Shown piece by piece: positions 52,678 through 61,671 of a stretch of 64,000 nt of DNA. A program made the position numbers and the translations under genes. The notes beneath the pieces are model-generated. The model was not told the DNA's origin and searched no databases. It saw only the letters and a list, made by a program, of their open reading frames with translations. The first letter of the stretch is position 1; each line of letters opens with the position of its first letter. Source of the stretch: Candidatus Kuenenia hertensis (lineage in GTDB: Bacteria; Planctomycetota; Brocadiia; Brocadiales; Brocadiaceae); the NCBI GenBank assembly GCA_021646465.1, contig SOET01000005.1:1-64000 (forward strand). The letters are read 5' to 3'.

Positions 52678-53661
52678 CTAAAGACCTTGCCCTACATGAC
52701 TAATGTTTTTTACTATGCGGTATTTTCCCAAGCCGAAGGTTGCAGCCTTTCCCACGTGAAGATATTCGCCAACCCTCAGCAGCGGGAAATATTTTTGGAT
52801 GTTGCCTTTATAAATTATTATGCTTTGCCAGCCTCCCCATGTCATTTCCGCTTTGTGGCTGCCGGAGTATCTTTTCCAGTCGGCCCACTTGAGATTATCA
52901 GTTACGGTTTCCACGGTTCCGGCAGATTCGGTAAAAGCCATGTGATCTGCCATCTCCGCACCACAATAAAAATGGGCAAGCAGAAATGCCCTCTCCGCCA
53001 ATCTCTCTATGAGAAGCTGAAAAGGGACGTCCGGCGTAAGTTCATCATGCTGTTTTATTCTCACCTGAGTCTCAAAAAAAATGCCGATCTTATCGGGAGC
53101 GTGCATGGTATTTTCGAATGTCTCGTAACGGATTTCACTGGTTGTCTGCTTCAGCTCGCCGGTATGTCCGCAAAAAATCTGCTGCGCGGCACCGTCAGCA
53201 TCGATTGCTTCCACCGTAACTACGTCGAACCTCCCTCTGTTCTTTCCCAGCCCCATCCTGCCCATTTCGATAAAAGCTAAAATAAAGTAAGAGAGGTATT
53301 TATTGCTTAACCCGACAAGGGTAATATTAAAGGCAAAGGGTTCATCCGGAGAAAACTGTCTTTTTTTCGTAAGCGGCGGAACCATGATATAAGGGCGGGG
53401 CGGGGTTTTGTATTTTGCCGCGTGAGGGTAATCATCTGCTACAGGCGATCCCATAAGAAGTGAGTAGACGCATTGCAACCTGAGCCGGCAGCCATCACAC
53501 TCCGCATGCCTTGTCTGACAAACAATAGTCCTCAAAGCGCGCCCAAAAACACCCCGGAAAACGTTGCCCTTGTATGGCGGCAAGACGATCTCCTCCCTTG
53601 CGCAAAGGTTTATCCTGTACCGGCAGAAATAAAGATGTTTTAAGGGAGTATCATCACCCAT
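52678..53661 (-). CDS. cas6: CRISPR-associated endoribonuclease Cas6
   Basis: A 327-residue Cas6, which cuts the array transcript within repeats. The N-terminal ferredoxin half carries VLPPYKGNVFRGVFGRALRT and a Cys cluster CDGCRLRLQCVYSLLMGSP, as in type III Cas6 proteins. The C-terminal half ends with the family glycine-rich loop YLHVGKAATFGLGKYRIV. First gene rightwards of the array; transcribed towards it. Length normal. Confidence 0.9.
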   Translation of the reverse strand: MGDDTPLKHLYFCRYRINLCAREEIVLPPYKGNVFRGVFGRALRTIVCQTRHAECDGCRLRLQCVYSLLMGSPVADDYPHAAKYKTPPRPYIMVPPLTKKRQFSPDEPFAFNITLVGLSNKYLSYFILAFIEMGRMGLGKNRGRFDVVTVEAIDADGAAQQIFCGHTGELKQTTSEIRYETFENTMHAPDKIGIFFETQVRIKQHDELTPDVPFQLLIERLAERAFLLAHFYCGAEMADHMAFTESAGTVETVTDNLKWADWKRYSGSHKAEMTWGGWQSIIIYKGNIQKYFPLLRVGEYLHVGKAATFGLGKYRIVKNISHVGQGL

Positions 53662-53748
53662 GGTTACAGTATCGCCTTGTAAAATAGTTTTTTTCTAATT
53701 TTGCAACTATTCAGCGTAATTCATAACACACCCCTAAATCCCAATTTT

Positions 53749-53777
53749 GTAGAGACAGGTTTAAAACCTGTCTCTAC
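53749..53777. repeat. Palindrome in the cas6-csx3 gap
   Basis: GTAGAGACAGGTTT / AAACCTGTCTCTAC. Same family at 46272 and 55122. Nothing else is seen in 53662-54013 except a second hairpin (AAGTCCCCTCT...AGAGGGGTGG) near 53806-53832 and GAGAGCGAAGAGGCTCTTCG at 53959. Confidence 0.7.
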
Positions 53778-54013
53778 TTACACGTTTTTCTGAAACGTCA
53801 GCAAGATAAGTCCCCTCTAAAAAGAGGGGTGGCAGCGTAGCTGACGGGGTGTGTATTAACACGCTGAATAGATACCTAATTTTTACTGAAAATTCAATGA
53901 GCCGTTCTTCAAGGTCACATTCTCTATAATCCTTATTATTCTCCGGCAGCTTTTTTAATGGAGAGCGAAGAGGCTCTTCGCTCTACAACCAATCCATTAA
54001 TTTCCCCGGCATA

Positions 54014-54259
54014 TCAAAAGGGGCTATGGTCAAATATCAGGACGTCGCCCGTTACCGGCGAGCGGTATCTCAATGTCCGTGCCTTACCGTGCAGGGCATG
54101 GGCAATTTTGAGGTAGAGCCACACGGGGCCAGCGCCGGTAAGAATTACATCGTTTCCTTCACCTGCAAGGTCCTGAGCCTTTTGAAGGTAGGTATTCAGT
54201 TCTGAAAGTCTGGCGTTTACAGAAAAAAGTTGTGAGATATCAATAATATTTTCCGTCAC
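54014..54259 (-). CDS. csx3: CRISPR-associated Csx3 (Crn3 ring-nuclease family)
   Basis: An 81-residue Csx3. The signature is ILTGAGPVWLYLKIAHALHG (family consensus T-G-x-G-P-x-W-L-Y), then a short strand and GDVLIFDHSPF at the C-terminus. Csx3/Crn3 proteins degrade cyclic tetra-adenylate, the alarm signal made by type III Cas10, and so switch off CARF effectors. The presence next to a CARF effector fits that job. The Arg usual after the first Gly (TGRGP) is Ala here. Stand-alone short form (no fused domain). Confidence 0.85.
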   Translation of the reverse strand: MTENIIDISQLFSVNARLSELNTYLQKAQDLAGEGNDVILTGAGPVWLYLKIAHALHGKARTLRYRSPVTGDVLIFDHSPF

Positions 54260-54471
54260 TGGATAATTTACCTCCGGAGTAATAGTTTATGCCTGAAGAG
54301 AAGAACTCGCCGAAATATCTGGAGACATCAGAAGCCTCAGAAAAATCATGTATCTATTCAGCGAAATTTACCATATTCCCCATTATTAAAGGGGGTTAGG
54401 GGGTGTCTTGCATTTTACTGTTTTCTTACAACCCCCCTGAATCCCATACGTGTTAAGTTAAGAATCTATAA

Positions 54472-54936
54472 TTACCCATCAACCCCTTGTTCTGGTGCAG
54501 ACGTCCGGGTCATCTTTGCTTGTCCCCCGCTGGCGGGGGTTAGGGGGGTGGTCTTTTCTCTTTCTTCAACCACGCATTTTATTGCCTCTATCACGGCATT
54601 CATATTCCCGAGAATCTCTTCATCTGCAAACCTGACCACTTTAAATCCTGCCCGCTCCAGATCATAGGTCTTTTGCTTATCTTTTGCAGCGGTTTCCTCC
54701 CATTGATGTGTTAACCCATCTACTTCAATCACCAGTTTCAACTCTTTACACATAAAGTCAGCTATGTATTGCAACACAGGCCTTTGCCTTCTGAATTGAT
54801 ACCCTTTCATCTGACCGGCACGGAGGGCATATTTCCATAATCATGCTTCGGCTTTTGTCATTTCCTTGCGCAACTTATTTGCAAGCAGCTGTAATTTGCT
54901 GTTATAGGCGTAATAGTTTTTTGAGTCGGCTTCCAT
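54472..54936 (-). pseudogene. DUF559 (Vsr-like) endonuclease-domain gene with in-frame stop
   Basis: From ATG 54936 the frame reads MEADSKNYYAYNSKLQLLAN, KLRKEMTKAEA, then TGA (54841-54843), then LWKYALRAGQMKGYQFRRQR, FMCKELKLVIEVDGLTHQWE, AGFKVVRFADEEILGNM. Without the stop this is a complete DUF559 protein (very-short-patch-repair-like nuclease fold: E-V-D-G, then VVRF). The stop falls where relatives usually have Cys (TKAEACLWKYAL). Hence a nonsense change; a selenocysteine reading cannot be ruled out but there is no support. Inserted between csx3 and the CARF effector. Confidence 0.75.
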
Positions 54937-55035
54937 GTGTATTTTCCACCCCCTGCCCCCGCCAGCGGGGGACAGTTGCTGCTCATTCCCACAAGATTTT
55001 AAGCTGTTATAGTTTGCAAAAAGACACGGACAAAC

Positions 55036-55151
55036 ATAGAGACGCATTGCTATGCGTCTGTACAGTCCATGCCACTCCATAAATCGCTTATCTTAACACG
55101 CATGCCCTGAATCCCCCCTTTTGTAGAGACAGGTTTGAAACCTGTCTCTAC
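55036..55151. repeat. Two dispersed palindromes upstream of the DUF559 remnant
   Basis: CATAGAGACGCATTGC / GCATTGCTATGCGTCT near 55037-55060 (relative of 9268-9299), and GTAGAGACAGGTTT / GAAACCTGTCTCTAC at 55122-55151. Confidence 0.6.
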
Positions 55152-55215
55152 TTGATCGATGATTATTTCGCTGAATAGATACAAAATCATCCCTGAAACC
55201 TTTGCTCCAGCCAAA

Positions 55216-56788
55216 TTATAACCTGATAGTATCCGTCTCAAGATACTCGTTTATCACAAGGGAAAGTACCTGCCGTTCTACATGGTTTAGTAAAATATTT
55301 TTTTGCTGAAGGGATAAAAAGCTTGAAACAAATCCCTGTCTTATAAGTTTTAATATCTCCCATTTGCTTAATCCTCCTTCAGTCAACTGGCACGCCTTCA
55401 AGTATTCGTCTGTTAAATTTGTTCGGGAGATGCCACGATTATCAGTATTTATGGTTACTCCTACCCCTTCCTGCAAATAATGCTGCAAAGGGTATGTTTC
55501 TTTGTCCGTTGATTGATTCGCAGCAAGGGTTGTATTGCTAAAATCACGATACGTGCACGTTTTTACATTGGATGTCGGGCACATTTCCAGAGCAACATGA
55601 AAATCGCGAAGGTACTCGATCATTCTTTTGTTTTGGTACAACTTCAAACCATGTCCAATCCGTTTCGCGTGGAGACAATACAGCGCTTCCCATATGTTAT
55701 CACTGCTTTCCGTCTCTCCGGCATGGATCGTTATTTTTATAAAATGGTTCCGAAATATCCTCCCCGGATAAAAGACTTAACTGTACGGCATTTGTCGGGA
55801 AAACTGGCAGGTTTGGCGCTGTTTGCCGGTAATGTTCTCTTAAATGGCACAATGGATGGCCATTTGTCGCATCGCTCTTTTTTTTGAGCGCGTCGGGCAA
55901 TGGATTATTCCGGAGCGCATTCCGTACCGACGTCATCCCTTCTTTCCAACGTTCGGGCAAATGAGGGTCCGATGCTATTGTTTCTGCGATGGTTTTTAGA
56001 TCACGGGGGCCTGCTGCCCCGCCAAAATGACAGTGCAGATCTGTCTTGGGCAAGGAGCGCAGCCAGTCATAATCCCTTTGCGCAGAACTGTTATTTGCCC
56101 CGATCTTTTCCGACTTAAGACGTTGGATGAGCGAGAGCGGCAAGGAATACAGGGCGGAAAAGTTCCGGATTAATTCCGGTTGTTCAGGGTGTATTATATA
56201 AGAAACATTTCCTTGTTTTTCCGGTGAATCATCTTCAGGTAAACGGTATCGCCGCCTTAAAAAAGTGGAAAGCGGATACCAGTTCACCGTCAGATATTCC
56301 GGGTGGTTTCGGATAATCTGGTAATCCTTCAGTCCCGTATGGTTTTTTCTTAATTGGTAAAAATCCCGTGGCAGGGTAAGTGAGAGGTATCCCTGGAATC
56401 CAAAGATATAACCGGCTTCAACCATTCTCTGGGTAATATCCTTTCTGCCCGCCGATGATAAAATCAAATCTGCCTCCTGGTATTGCTCAAACGCGGCAAA
56501 GACCTTGTCACGAATGTTTTCTTCATCATCCCTGCTTCTGATATCACTGACCATAAGGTCAATGCACGACACCCTGATTTGAGGATATTCCCGGCAAATA
56601 ATTATTTTAAGGTCTTGAAAAACAGGGAATGTCTCTTTTGTGCAAAACAAAACGATTTCATCCAGGGATTTCGTAAATTGTTTTTTTGTGTTTTGTGCGC
56701 TTTCCGCGTAAGCATAGCTGCCACTCAGGAAATCAACCATTTCCATGATAACGTCATAATTTTCTCCAAGTGCGGTGAATAGTTTCAT
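55216..56788 (-). pseudogene. CARF-adenosine deaminase effector (Cad1-like), split by a one-base frameshift
   Basis: Two frames form one protein. Frame 1 (56788-55700) has an N-terminal CARF-like domain (MKLFTALGENYDVIMEMVDF...DLILSSAGRKDITQRM, about 1-200) and the start of an adenosine deaminase domain with the zinc motif H252-x-H254 in PKTDLHCHFGGAAG. It stops early. The other frame continues FYK-ITIHAGETESSD, RIGHGLKLY, LEMCPTSN and VTINTDNRGIS: all deaminase signatures (HAGE, RIGHG, CPTSN, NTD). Removing one A from the A5 run (T5 on + at 55734-55738) joins them in frame to about 523 residues. CARF-deaminases bind cyclic oligoadenylate and deaminate adenosine nucleotides. Between HxH and HAGE only about 100 residues lie, against nearly 200 in standard deaminases, so a deletion or compaction is also likely. 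Confidence 0.82.
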
Positions 56789-56791
56789 AGT

Positions 56792-59176
56792 CTATTGTTT
56801 TCGCAAAGAAGATTTCACTTCTGATGGTCTGGGCAATATCTTTCTCTCAGTGAATTCATTCTTTCCATGTTCATTCTTAATTTGCATATATTTGGTTTTT
56901 TCGTCATCCGGTTTATTTTGAAAATCGAGCATGGTCTTTAATTCCTTCATCCTGTCCACTTCCCATAATTTTTTTACCGGGTCATCCGTTTTTCCCTGAC
57001 CGGTTTTTCCCAATATATATTCTGCAAATTTCTTTTTAAAATGGAGGATATTTTCCCCTTCCGATGTTGATTCAGGTACTGATTCCTCCCACTCTGCAAA
57101 AAGGGTTTCGTACCGGTCCTTCCGTTTCGACAAAAAGAGTTTTGGGGTAATTTCTACAGATCCCAGACCAAGCGGTTTGCCCATGCCGAGCTTATGGCAA
57201 CAGCCATCGGGTAACTGTAAGGCAAAAAGGATCGCACCCAGTTCCACATCAGAGAGGTTTTCGAAGCGGATTTTTCCGGTAAAGGTATTATTTGCTTCTA
57301 CCGGCTTAATGCGGGTATGTTGTTTTTCATATTTGCCAACGGCCCTAACGATAGCATCCTTGAGATTTGACGGCAAATTAATAAGTGAAACGGCGATTTT
57401 GTTTCTTTGTCTTTCAATATGCGCCTGAAACAAATCTATGGTTATGGAATTGTCTCTGAGTACTGCATTGAAATCATTTTCCCAAAAGGTAAGTTTGTCT
57501 TCTTCCCATTGAGATTGTTCTCCGGTTTTATGCCAATAGAGTTTATTTCCTCGCAACAGGGTATCGTCATTATATTTCTGCAATCCCCTGTAACCCTCTT
57601 CTGGATAAGTTTCGTAAGTAATGGTCTGATTTTGTTCCAGATAATGCTGGAAAGTGGTGGGTTTGGGCGTAGACAAAATTTTAGGGACATATTCTGCTAA
57701 TCCTCTCTGATTTACATCCTTTAAACCGGCATCCTCAAAAAATACTCTGCCTGCAAATGTTTTCTCGTTACCAAATATGGTCTCTGCAATATCCGGATTA
57801 CTACAATTGCGGTGTGCTGGTGGTAAAAACTCTTCTACTGATTTTCTATAAGCCAAACGGAATAACCCTGTATGACCAAAGGATACCACCTTATTGTTTT
57901 CCTCAATATAAAAACAAGGAACGTCTGAACCATGTCTGCATTTTTTTAACAGTTCTGCATCCTTATCGACTTTGCGATCAGAGTCATTTCTGTAATTTTC
58001 TATAACACCGTCCATAAATTCTAATGGAGTTACCGTATTATCAGCCTCAGCAATAATCCAGTGCATATGTTTTCCACGCGGTCTGCCCTGCATTTTGCCG
58101 CTATGAACAAGGACTCCTTTTATAGGATTTGATAATGTCCCTTTACCGACATCGCTAATATCTGTAACTTTTGCATAATATAATGGTTTTGAGTGATTAT
58201 ATCTTTGGGGTAATACACATAAACATTCCACACTTTTATAACCCATTTTGTATCCATTATTATTCATTGAATTTGTCAAAACACCTTTACTAAGAACTAA
58301 TGATTCCTCTACCCGCGCATACTGTAAATTACTTTGTGGCGTAATTTCTTTTGCCGGTCTAATCTTGTAAGCAGTACCAACTTTAATCAGATAACCTGCT
58401 TTAACCTGCTGATGATGCCCAGTTGTGTCGTTTCCGGTCATCATGCGGGATGTATAATCATTACGCAAATCCAGAGATTTGTCCGCAAAGGAACGGAAAT
58501 GATACTTCTTTTTATGGTCTATAAACTGCATCCGGCTGTAGCTCACCATTTCAACCATTGTCCTCGTCATCCCTCGTAATGAACTCCCCGGTATGCAATG
58601 CTTGCGGCCGGGGGAAAAGAAATCAGGATTGATGTATTTATATTTCTTTTTTTCATCACGCTCCACTTCTTCTTTTTTCTTCATCTCTGCTTTTGTTAAG
58701 GTGTCTCTTATATAAAGCGGGGTTTTGGTTTCAATGGACAGGGAGATATAACCGGTATGCTTATTATGGTGATATACGTTAAAATCGGGAACAGATTCTG
58801 CTTCGACTACCTTGTCATTTAACGGCACAAAATTATAGGGGGCATTTGCAGGTTCTTGTTTATGCATTGTATGATTTCCCTGGATATGAACGTTTCGGGG
58901 CTGGTTAACATTTCTTGCCTGAAAATTTCTCCGTTGAGAATTTTGTACATGGGGTTGTGGAGGTATTTGTGATTTAGAAAATATAGTTTTGCCGTTATAA
59001 ACGACTTTTTCAATTTGCCCCTTTATTCTCTCAACTTCCACCTCTTTTCCATTGAGGGATGCGACGTCAGGATAGTCTCTTATTGAGACTGTCATTTGAC
59101 TATTATTAGCAAAAATTGCTTTAACAATAAAGTCTCCCTTTTTATTTTTCGAAATATCTAACCTCGCTTTTTCCAT
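56792..59176 (-). CDS. TIGR03986-type CRISPR RAMP protein, long paralogue
   Basis: A 794-residue RAMP protein of the TIGR03986 type (name from memory). The first ~70 residues form a small beta-rich domain absent from the paralogue. RAMP marks: GYISLSIETKTPLYIRDTLT, HCIPGSSLRGMTRTMVEMVS, DVPCFYIEENNKVVSFGHTG, ETIFGNEKTFAGRVFFEDAG, PKPTTFQHYLEQ, then CCHKLGMGKPLGLGSVEIT near 645. About 40 percent alike to the next paralogue by eye. It should be a backbone subunit (Cas7-type) of the type III complex. Only 3 bases separate its stop from the CARF effector start. Confidence 0.85.
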   Translation of the reverse strand: MEKARLDISKNKKGDFIVKAIFANNSQMTVSIRDYPDVASLNGKEVEVERIKGQIEKVVYNGKTIFSKSQIPPQPHVQNSQRRNFQARNVNQPRNVHIQGNHTMHKQEPANAPYNFVPLNDKVVEAESVPDFNVYHHNKHTGYISLSIETKTPLYIRDTLTKAEMKKKEEVERDEKKKYKYINPDFFSPGRKHCIPGSSLRGMTRTMVEMVSYSRMQFIDHKKKYHFRSFADKSLDLRNDYTSRMMTGNDTTGHHQQVKAGYLIKVGTAYKIRPAKEITPQSNLQYARVEESLVLSKGVLTNSMNNNGYKMGYKSVECLCVLPQRYNHSKPLYYAKVTDISDVGKGTLSNPIKGVLVHSGKMQGRPRGKHMHWIIAEADNTVTPLEFMDGVIENYRNDSDRKVDKDAELLKKCRHGSDVPCFYIEENNKVVSFGHTGLFRLAYRKSVEEFLPPAHRNCSNPDIAETIFGNEKTFAGRVFFEDAGLKDVNQRGLAEYVPKILSTPKPTTFQHYLEQNQTITYETYPEEGYRGLQKYNDDTLLRGNKLYWHKTGEQSQWEEDKLTFWENDFNAVLRDNSITIDLFQAHIERQRNKIAVSLINLPSNLKDAIVRAVGKYEKQHTRIKPVEANNTFTGKIRFENLSDVELGAILFALQLPDGCCHKLGMGKPLGLGSVEITPKLFLSKRKDRYETLFAEWEESVPESTSEGENILHFKKKFAEYILGKTGQGKTDDPVKKLWEVDRMKELKTMLDFQNKPDDEKTKYMQIKNEHGKNEFTERKILPRPSEVKSSLRKQ

Positions 59177-59179
59177 GGT

Positions 59180-59389
59180 TTATTTTTTATAGCGTAATTT
59201 TTTGGAAAACTCATCACCTTTCATGCAAATCTCTTCCAGAGATTTGTCTTCCCACAGATTTTTCCTCCACTGAGTGTAATCAAACTTATCCTGTTTTATC
59301 AAGGTAATGAATTTTTCTGCTTCAAGGATATCCATCTCGGAAAACAGGATTTTTAATCCATCATCACAAATTTCGTAGTCGCTTCTCAT
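59180..59389 (-). CDS. Small conserved-looking protein between the two RAMP genes
   Basis: A 69-residue acidic/basic helical protein: YEICDDGLKILFSEMDILEA, FITLIKQDKFDYTQWRKNLW, EDKSLEEICMKGDEF. No recognised domain. It is 3 bases from the long RAMP gene and 13 from the short one. The size and helical nature could suit a small Cas11-like subunit, but no sequence evidence supports that. Confidence 0.6.
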   Translation of the reverse strand: MRSDYEICDDGLKILFSEMDILEAEKFITLIKQDKFDYTQWRKNLWEDKSLEEICMKGDEFSKKLRYKK

Positions 59390-59402
59390 ATTGTTTCCTC
59401 CA

Positions 59403-61385
59403 CTATTCTGCCGGTAAAGGATGAACCACGGTAGGCCGTGGTAAAATATTTCTCACCCTAAATTCATTAGGCTCAATCGTCATATACCTGGTTTTTTCAT
59501 CATCACGTACCGTGTCAAAAACAAGCATGGACTTTAATTCCTTCATCCTGTCCACTTCCCATAATTTTGTTTTTGTTTCTTTTATTTCATTAAGGATGTG
59601 TTTCTCAAATTCTTTTTTGAAATATGCAATGTCTTTATTCGGAAAGGCGGATACTGTTAGAGGCCACTCTGCAAACAAATCCGTGTAACGTGTCTCCCGG
59701 TCAGATAGCATTAGCGTTGGAGTAATTTTAACGGAACCCAATCCAATTGGTTTCCCCATACCCAGTTTATGGCAGCAATTGCCTGGCAGTTCCAGGGAAA
59801 ACAAAAGCGCCCCAAGCTCAATATCGGAGAGGTTTTCAAAACGAACATTTCCAACAAAAGTTCTGCCTGATTTTATGGGCCTCATTTTTGTATCAATTTT
59901 TGGATTAAAATCTCCTTGATTATCCTTTTTCCATCGGGCAGACTTATGCCAATAAAGTTTATTACCTCTAATAGCGTTCGATGAATTGTAATGGGCTAAA
60001 TTCCTGGGATGGTTATTCAGGTTTTCTTCTGTCTGTACCAGATAATGTTGAAACGTGGTGGGTTTTGGGCCGAGCAAGGTTTTCGATATTTGTATTTCTT
60101 CATGGTCATCATCGGTAGGATTCTGTAAAAAGGCGTCTTCAAAAAAGACCCGTCCGGCAAATGTCTTTTCATTTCCAAAGATTGCTTCGGTAATATCTAC
60201 TTTCGTCCCATCTTGAAATTCCGGCGGGATGTGTTCACTTATTTTTTTCTCATAGGCAAGCCGAAACATACCTGTATGCCCGAAGGACGTAACCTCCTTC
60301 CGGTCATTGAGAATGTAAAAACAGGGAACACCTGAAGTATAAGCCTTTAATTTTTCAAGGAGGTCTGCCCTTTCATCACGGGAAGAGTCGTCTTTGTATT
60401 CTCTTATTACATTTTCATCAATTGAAATACATTTGTTATCTGGTTCATTAATAACCCAGTGTAAATGCTTCTTTGTGCCAAATTCACCGGATGCAACAAT
60501 AAAACCTTTCTGCGGGTGCGAGGTATCTTTTTTGTCACTTACCGAAGCAAGTTTTGCGTATCTCAGTTTATATGGAACATTAGTTTTTTTATAATTATCC
60601 CATCTATAATGCGTGTGGTCTGATGGTATTACCGGTTGGAAATAGATTTCTCTAAACTCAAAATCAGGCACCACAAAACCTGTTGTTCCGTCTACTACTT
60701 TTGTCGTTTTGTCAAAGTTTATCCTATATATTTGTGTTCCTTTAGAACCGGCAGGAAGGGTTTTCGAGGGGTATATTACATACGATTGATTGAGTTTTTT
60801 TAACACCCCTGCCTTGATGTTGGGGAAACAATTGTTTTTTTTATCCACCATGATATCCATATAATCTGAACCCAGCCTCGAACGGTCTGCGACTGCACGG
60901 AAACACAGCCTTTTATCATCAAAGAATCCGAACTTTCCAAAACTTAGCATCTCAACCATCGTCCTTATCATGCCCCGCAAAGAGCTTCCCGGGATGCGAA
61001 CCTTTTTGCCGGGAGAAAAGAAATCGGGATTTACGCGGTTCTTTTCCCCATTGTACTCAAGCATCTCTTTCCCGTCTAATGTATCTCTGATATAAAGTGG
61101 TGTTTTGGTTTCTATGGTTAGTTTGATGTATCCGGTATATTTAGATGTATGATATCGGTCGAAGGCACACTCACCTTTACCGGGTATCTCTTTAGAGATG
61201 ACTATTTTATTATTCAACGGAACAAAATTGTAAGGCGCTGTTGCCTGCCTTCCAGTGGGGATATGGGCTATATGGTTTATTTGTAAATCCTCTTGACTCA
61301 TTTGGGTAGAATGCTGGTTTGGGTCAAGCGTTACCCCGAAATTTTTCTTTGCAATCTTAGCAAGAGCTTCTTTCCAATCAGACAT
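59403..61385 (-). CDS. TIGR03986-type CRISPR RAMP protein, short paralogue
   Basis: A 660-residue paralogue of the 794-residue protein. Shared blocks in the same order: GYIKLTIETKTPLYIRDTLD, RIPGSSLRGMIRTMVEMLSF, GVPCFYILNDRKEVTSFGHT, TEAIFGNEKTFAGRVFFEDA, GPKPTTFQHYLVQ, CCHKLGMGKPIGLGSVKITP. It lacks the extra N-terminal beta domain, and the block before CCHKLGM is shorter. The pair arose by tandem duplication and has diverged widely, so the two probably occupy different positions in the complex. Confidence 0.85.
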   Translation of the reverse strand: MSDWKEALAKIAKKNFGVTLDPNQHSTQMSQEDLQINHIAHIPTGRQATAPYNFVPLNNKIVISKEIPGKGECAFDRYHTSKYTGYIKLTIETKTPLYIRDTLDGKEMLEYNGEKNRVNPDFFSPGKKVRIPGSSLRGMIRTMVEMLSFGKFGFFDDKRLCFRAVADRSRLGSDYMDIMVDKKNNCFPNIKAGVLKKLNQSYVIYPSKTLPAGSKGTQIYRINFDKTTKVVDGTTGFVVPDFEFREIYFQPVIPSDHTHYRWDNYKKTNVPYKLRYAKLASVSDKKDTSHPQKGFIVASGEFGTKKHLHWVINEPDNKCISIDENVIREYKDDSSRDERADLLEKLKAYTSGVPCFYILNDRKEVTSFGHTGMFRLAYEKKISEHIPPEFQDGTKVDITEAIFGNEKTFAGRVFFEDAFLQNPTDDDHEEIQISKTLLGPKPTTFQHYLVQTEENLNNHPRNLAHYNSSNAIRGNKLYWHKSARWKKDNQGDFNPKIDTKMRPIKSGRTFVGNVRFENLSDIELGALLFSLELPGNCCHKLGMGKPIGLGSVKITPTLMLSDRETRYTDLFAEWPLTVSAFPNKDIAYFKKEFEKHILNEIKETKTKLWEVDRMKELKSMLVFDTVRDDEKTRYMTIEPNEFRVRNILPRPTVVHPLPAE

Positions 61386-61461
61386 GAGGTATCTCCTCCA
61401 AATTAATTCTTCCTTTACCTATTGCCTCAATCACTCTCAGCAGAAAATAGGGTTACAGAGT

Positions 61462-61671
61462 TTAAGGCACGTTGTAAAAATAGCTGATACGTTTGAGAAT
61501 GTTTTCAACTCCACTATAAAATTGCGCCATAAAAGCGGAGGCGGCAGTTTTTTCACGGACAGTCGGCTCTCTATCTGCCATATCCTTTCGCAACAAAGAC
61601 AATTCCTGCAAAACTGTCTCTATCGATTCCAGCTCAATATTTATCTCCTCTTTAAGCTCATCAGATGTCAC
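61462..61671 (-). CDS. HEPN-type protein, truncated (partner of nucleotidyltransferase)
   Basis: A 69-residue helical protein: LKEEINIELESIETVLQELS, FMAQFYSGVENILKRIS. This is the N-terminal half of the HEPN family that pairs with minimal nucleotidyltransferases (usually 110-140 residues). The frame ends with YFYNVP then TAA, just where relatives continue with the second helix pair and the R-x4-6-H catalytic site, which is therefore missing. Start overlaps the nucleotidyltransferase stop by 4 bases. Probably non-toxic. Confidence 0.7.
   Translation of the reverse strand: MTSDELKEEINIELESIETVLQELSLLRKDMADREPTVREKTAASAFMAQFYSGVENILKRISYFYNVP

Noticed and set aside
55700-55887. Programmed ribosomal frameshift in the CARF-deaminase gene
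   Set aside because: No X-XXY-YYZ slippery heptamer in the right frame and no clear downstream stem; a one-base insertion in the A-run explains it more simply.
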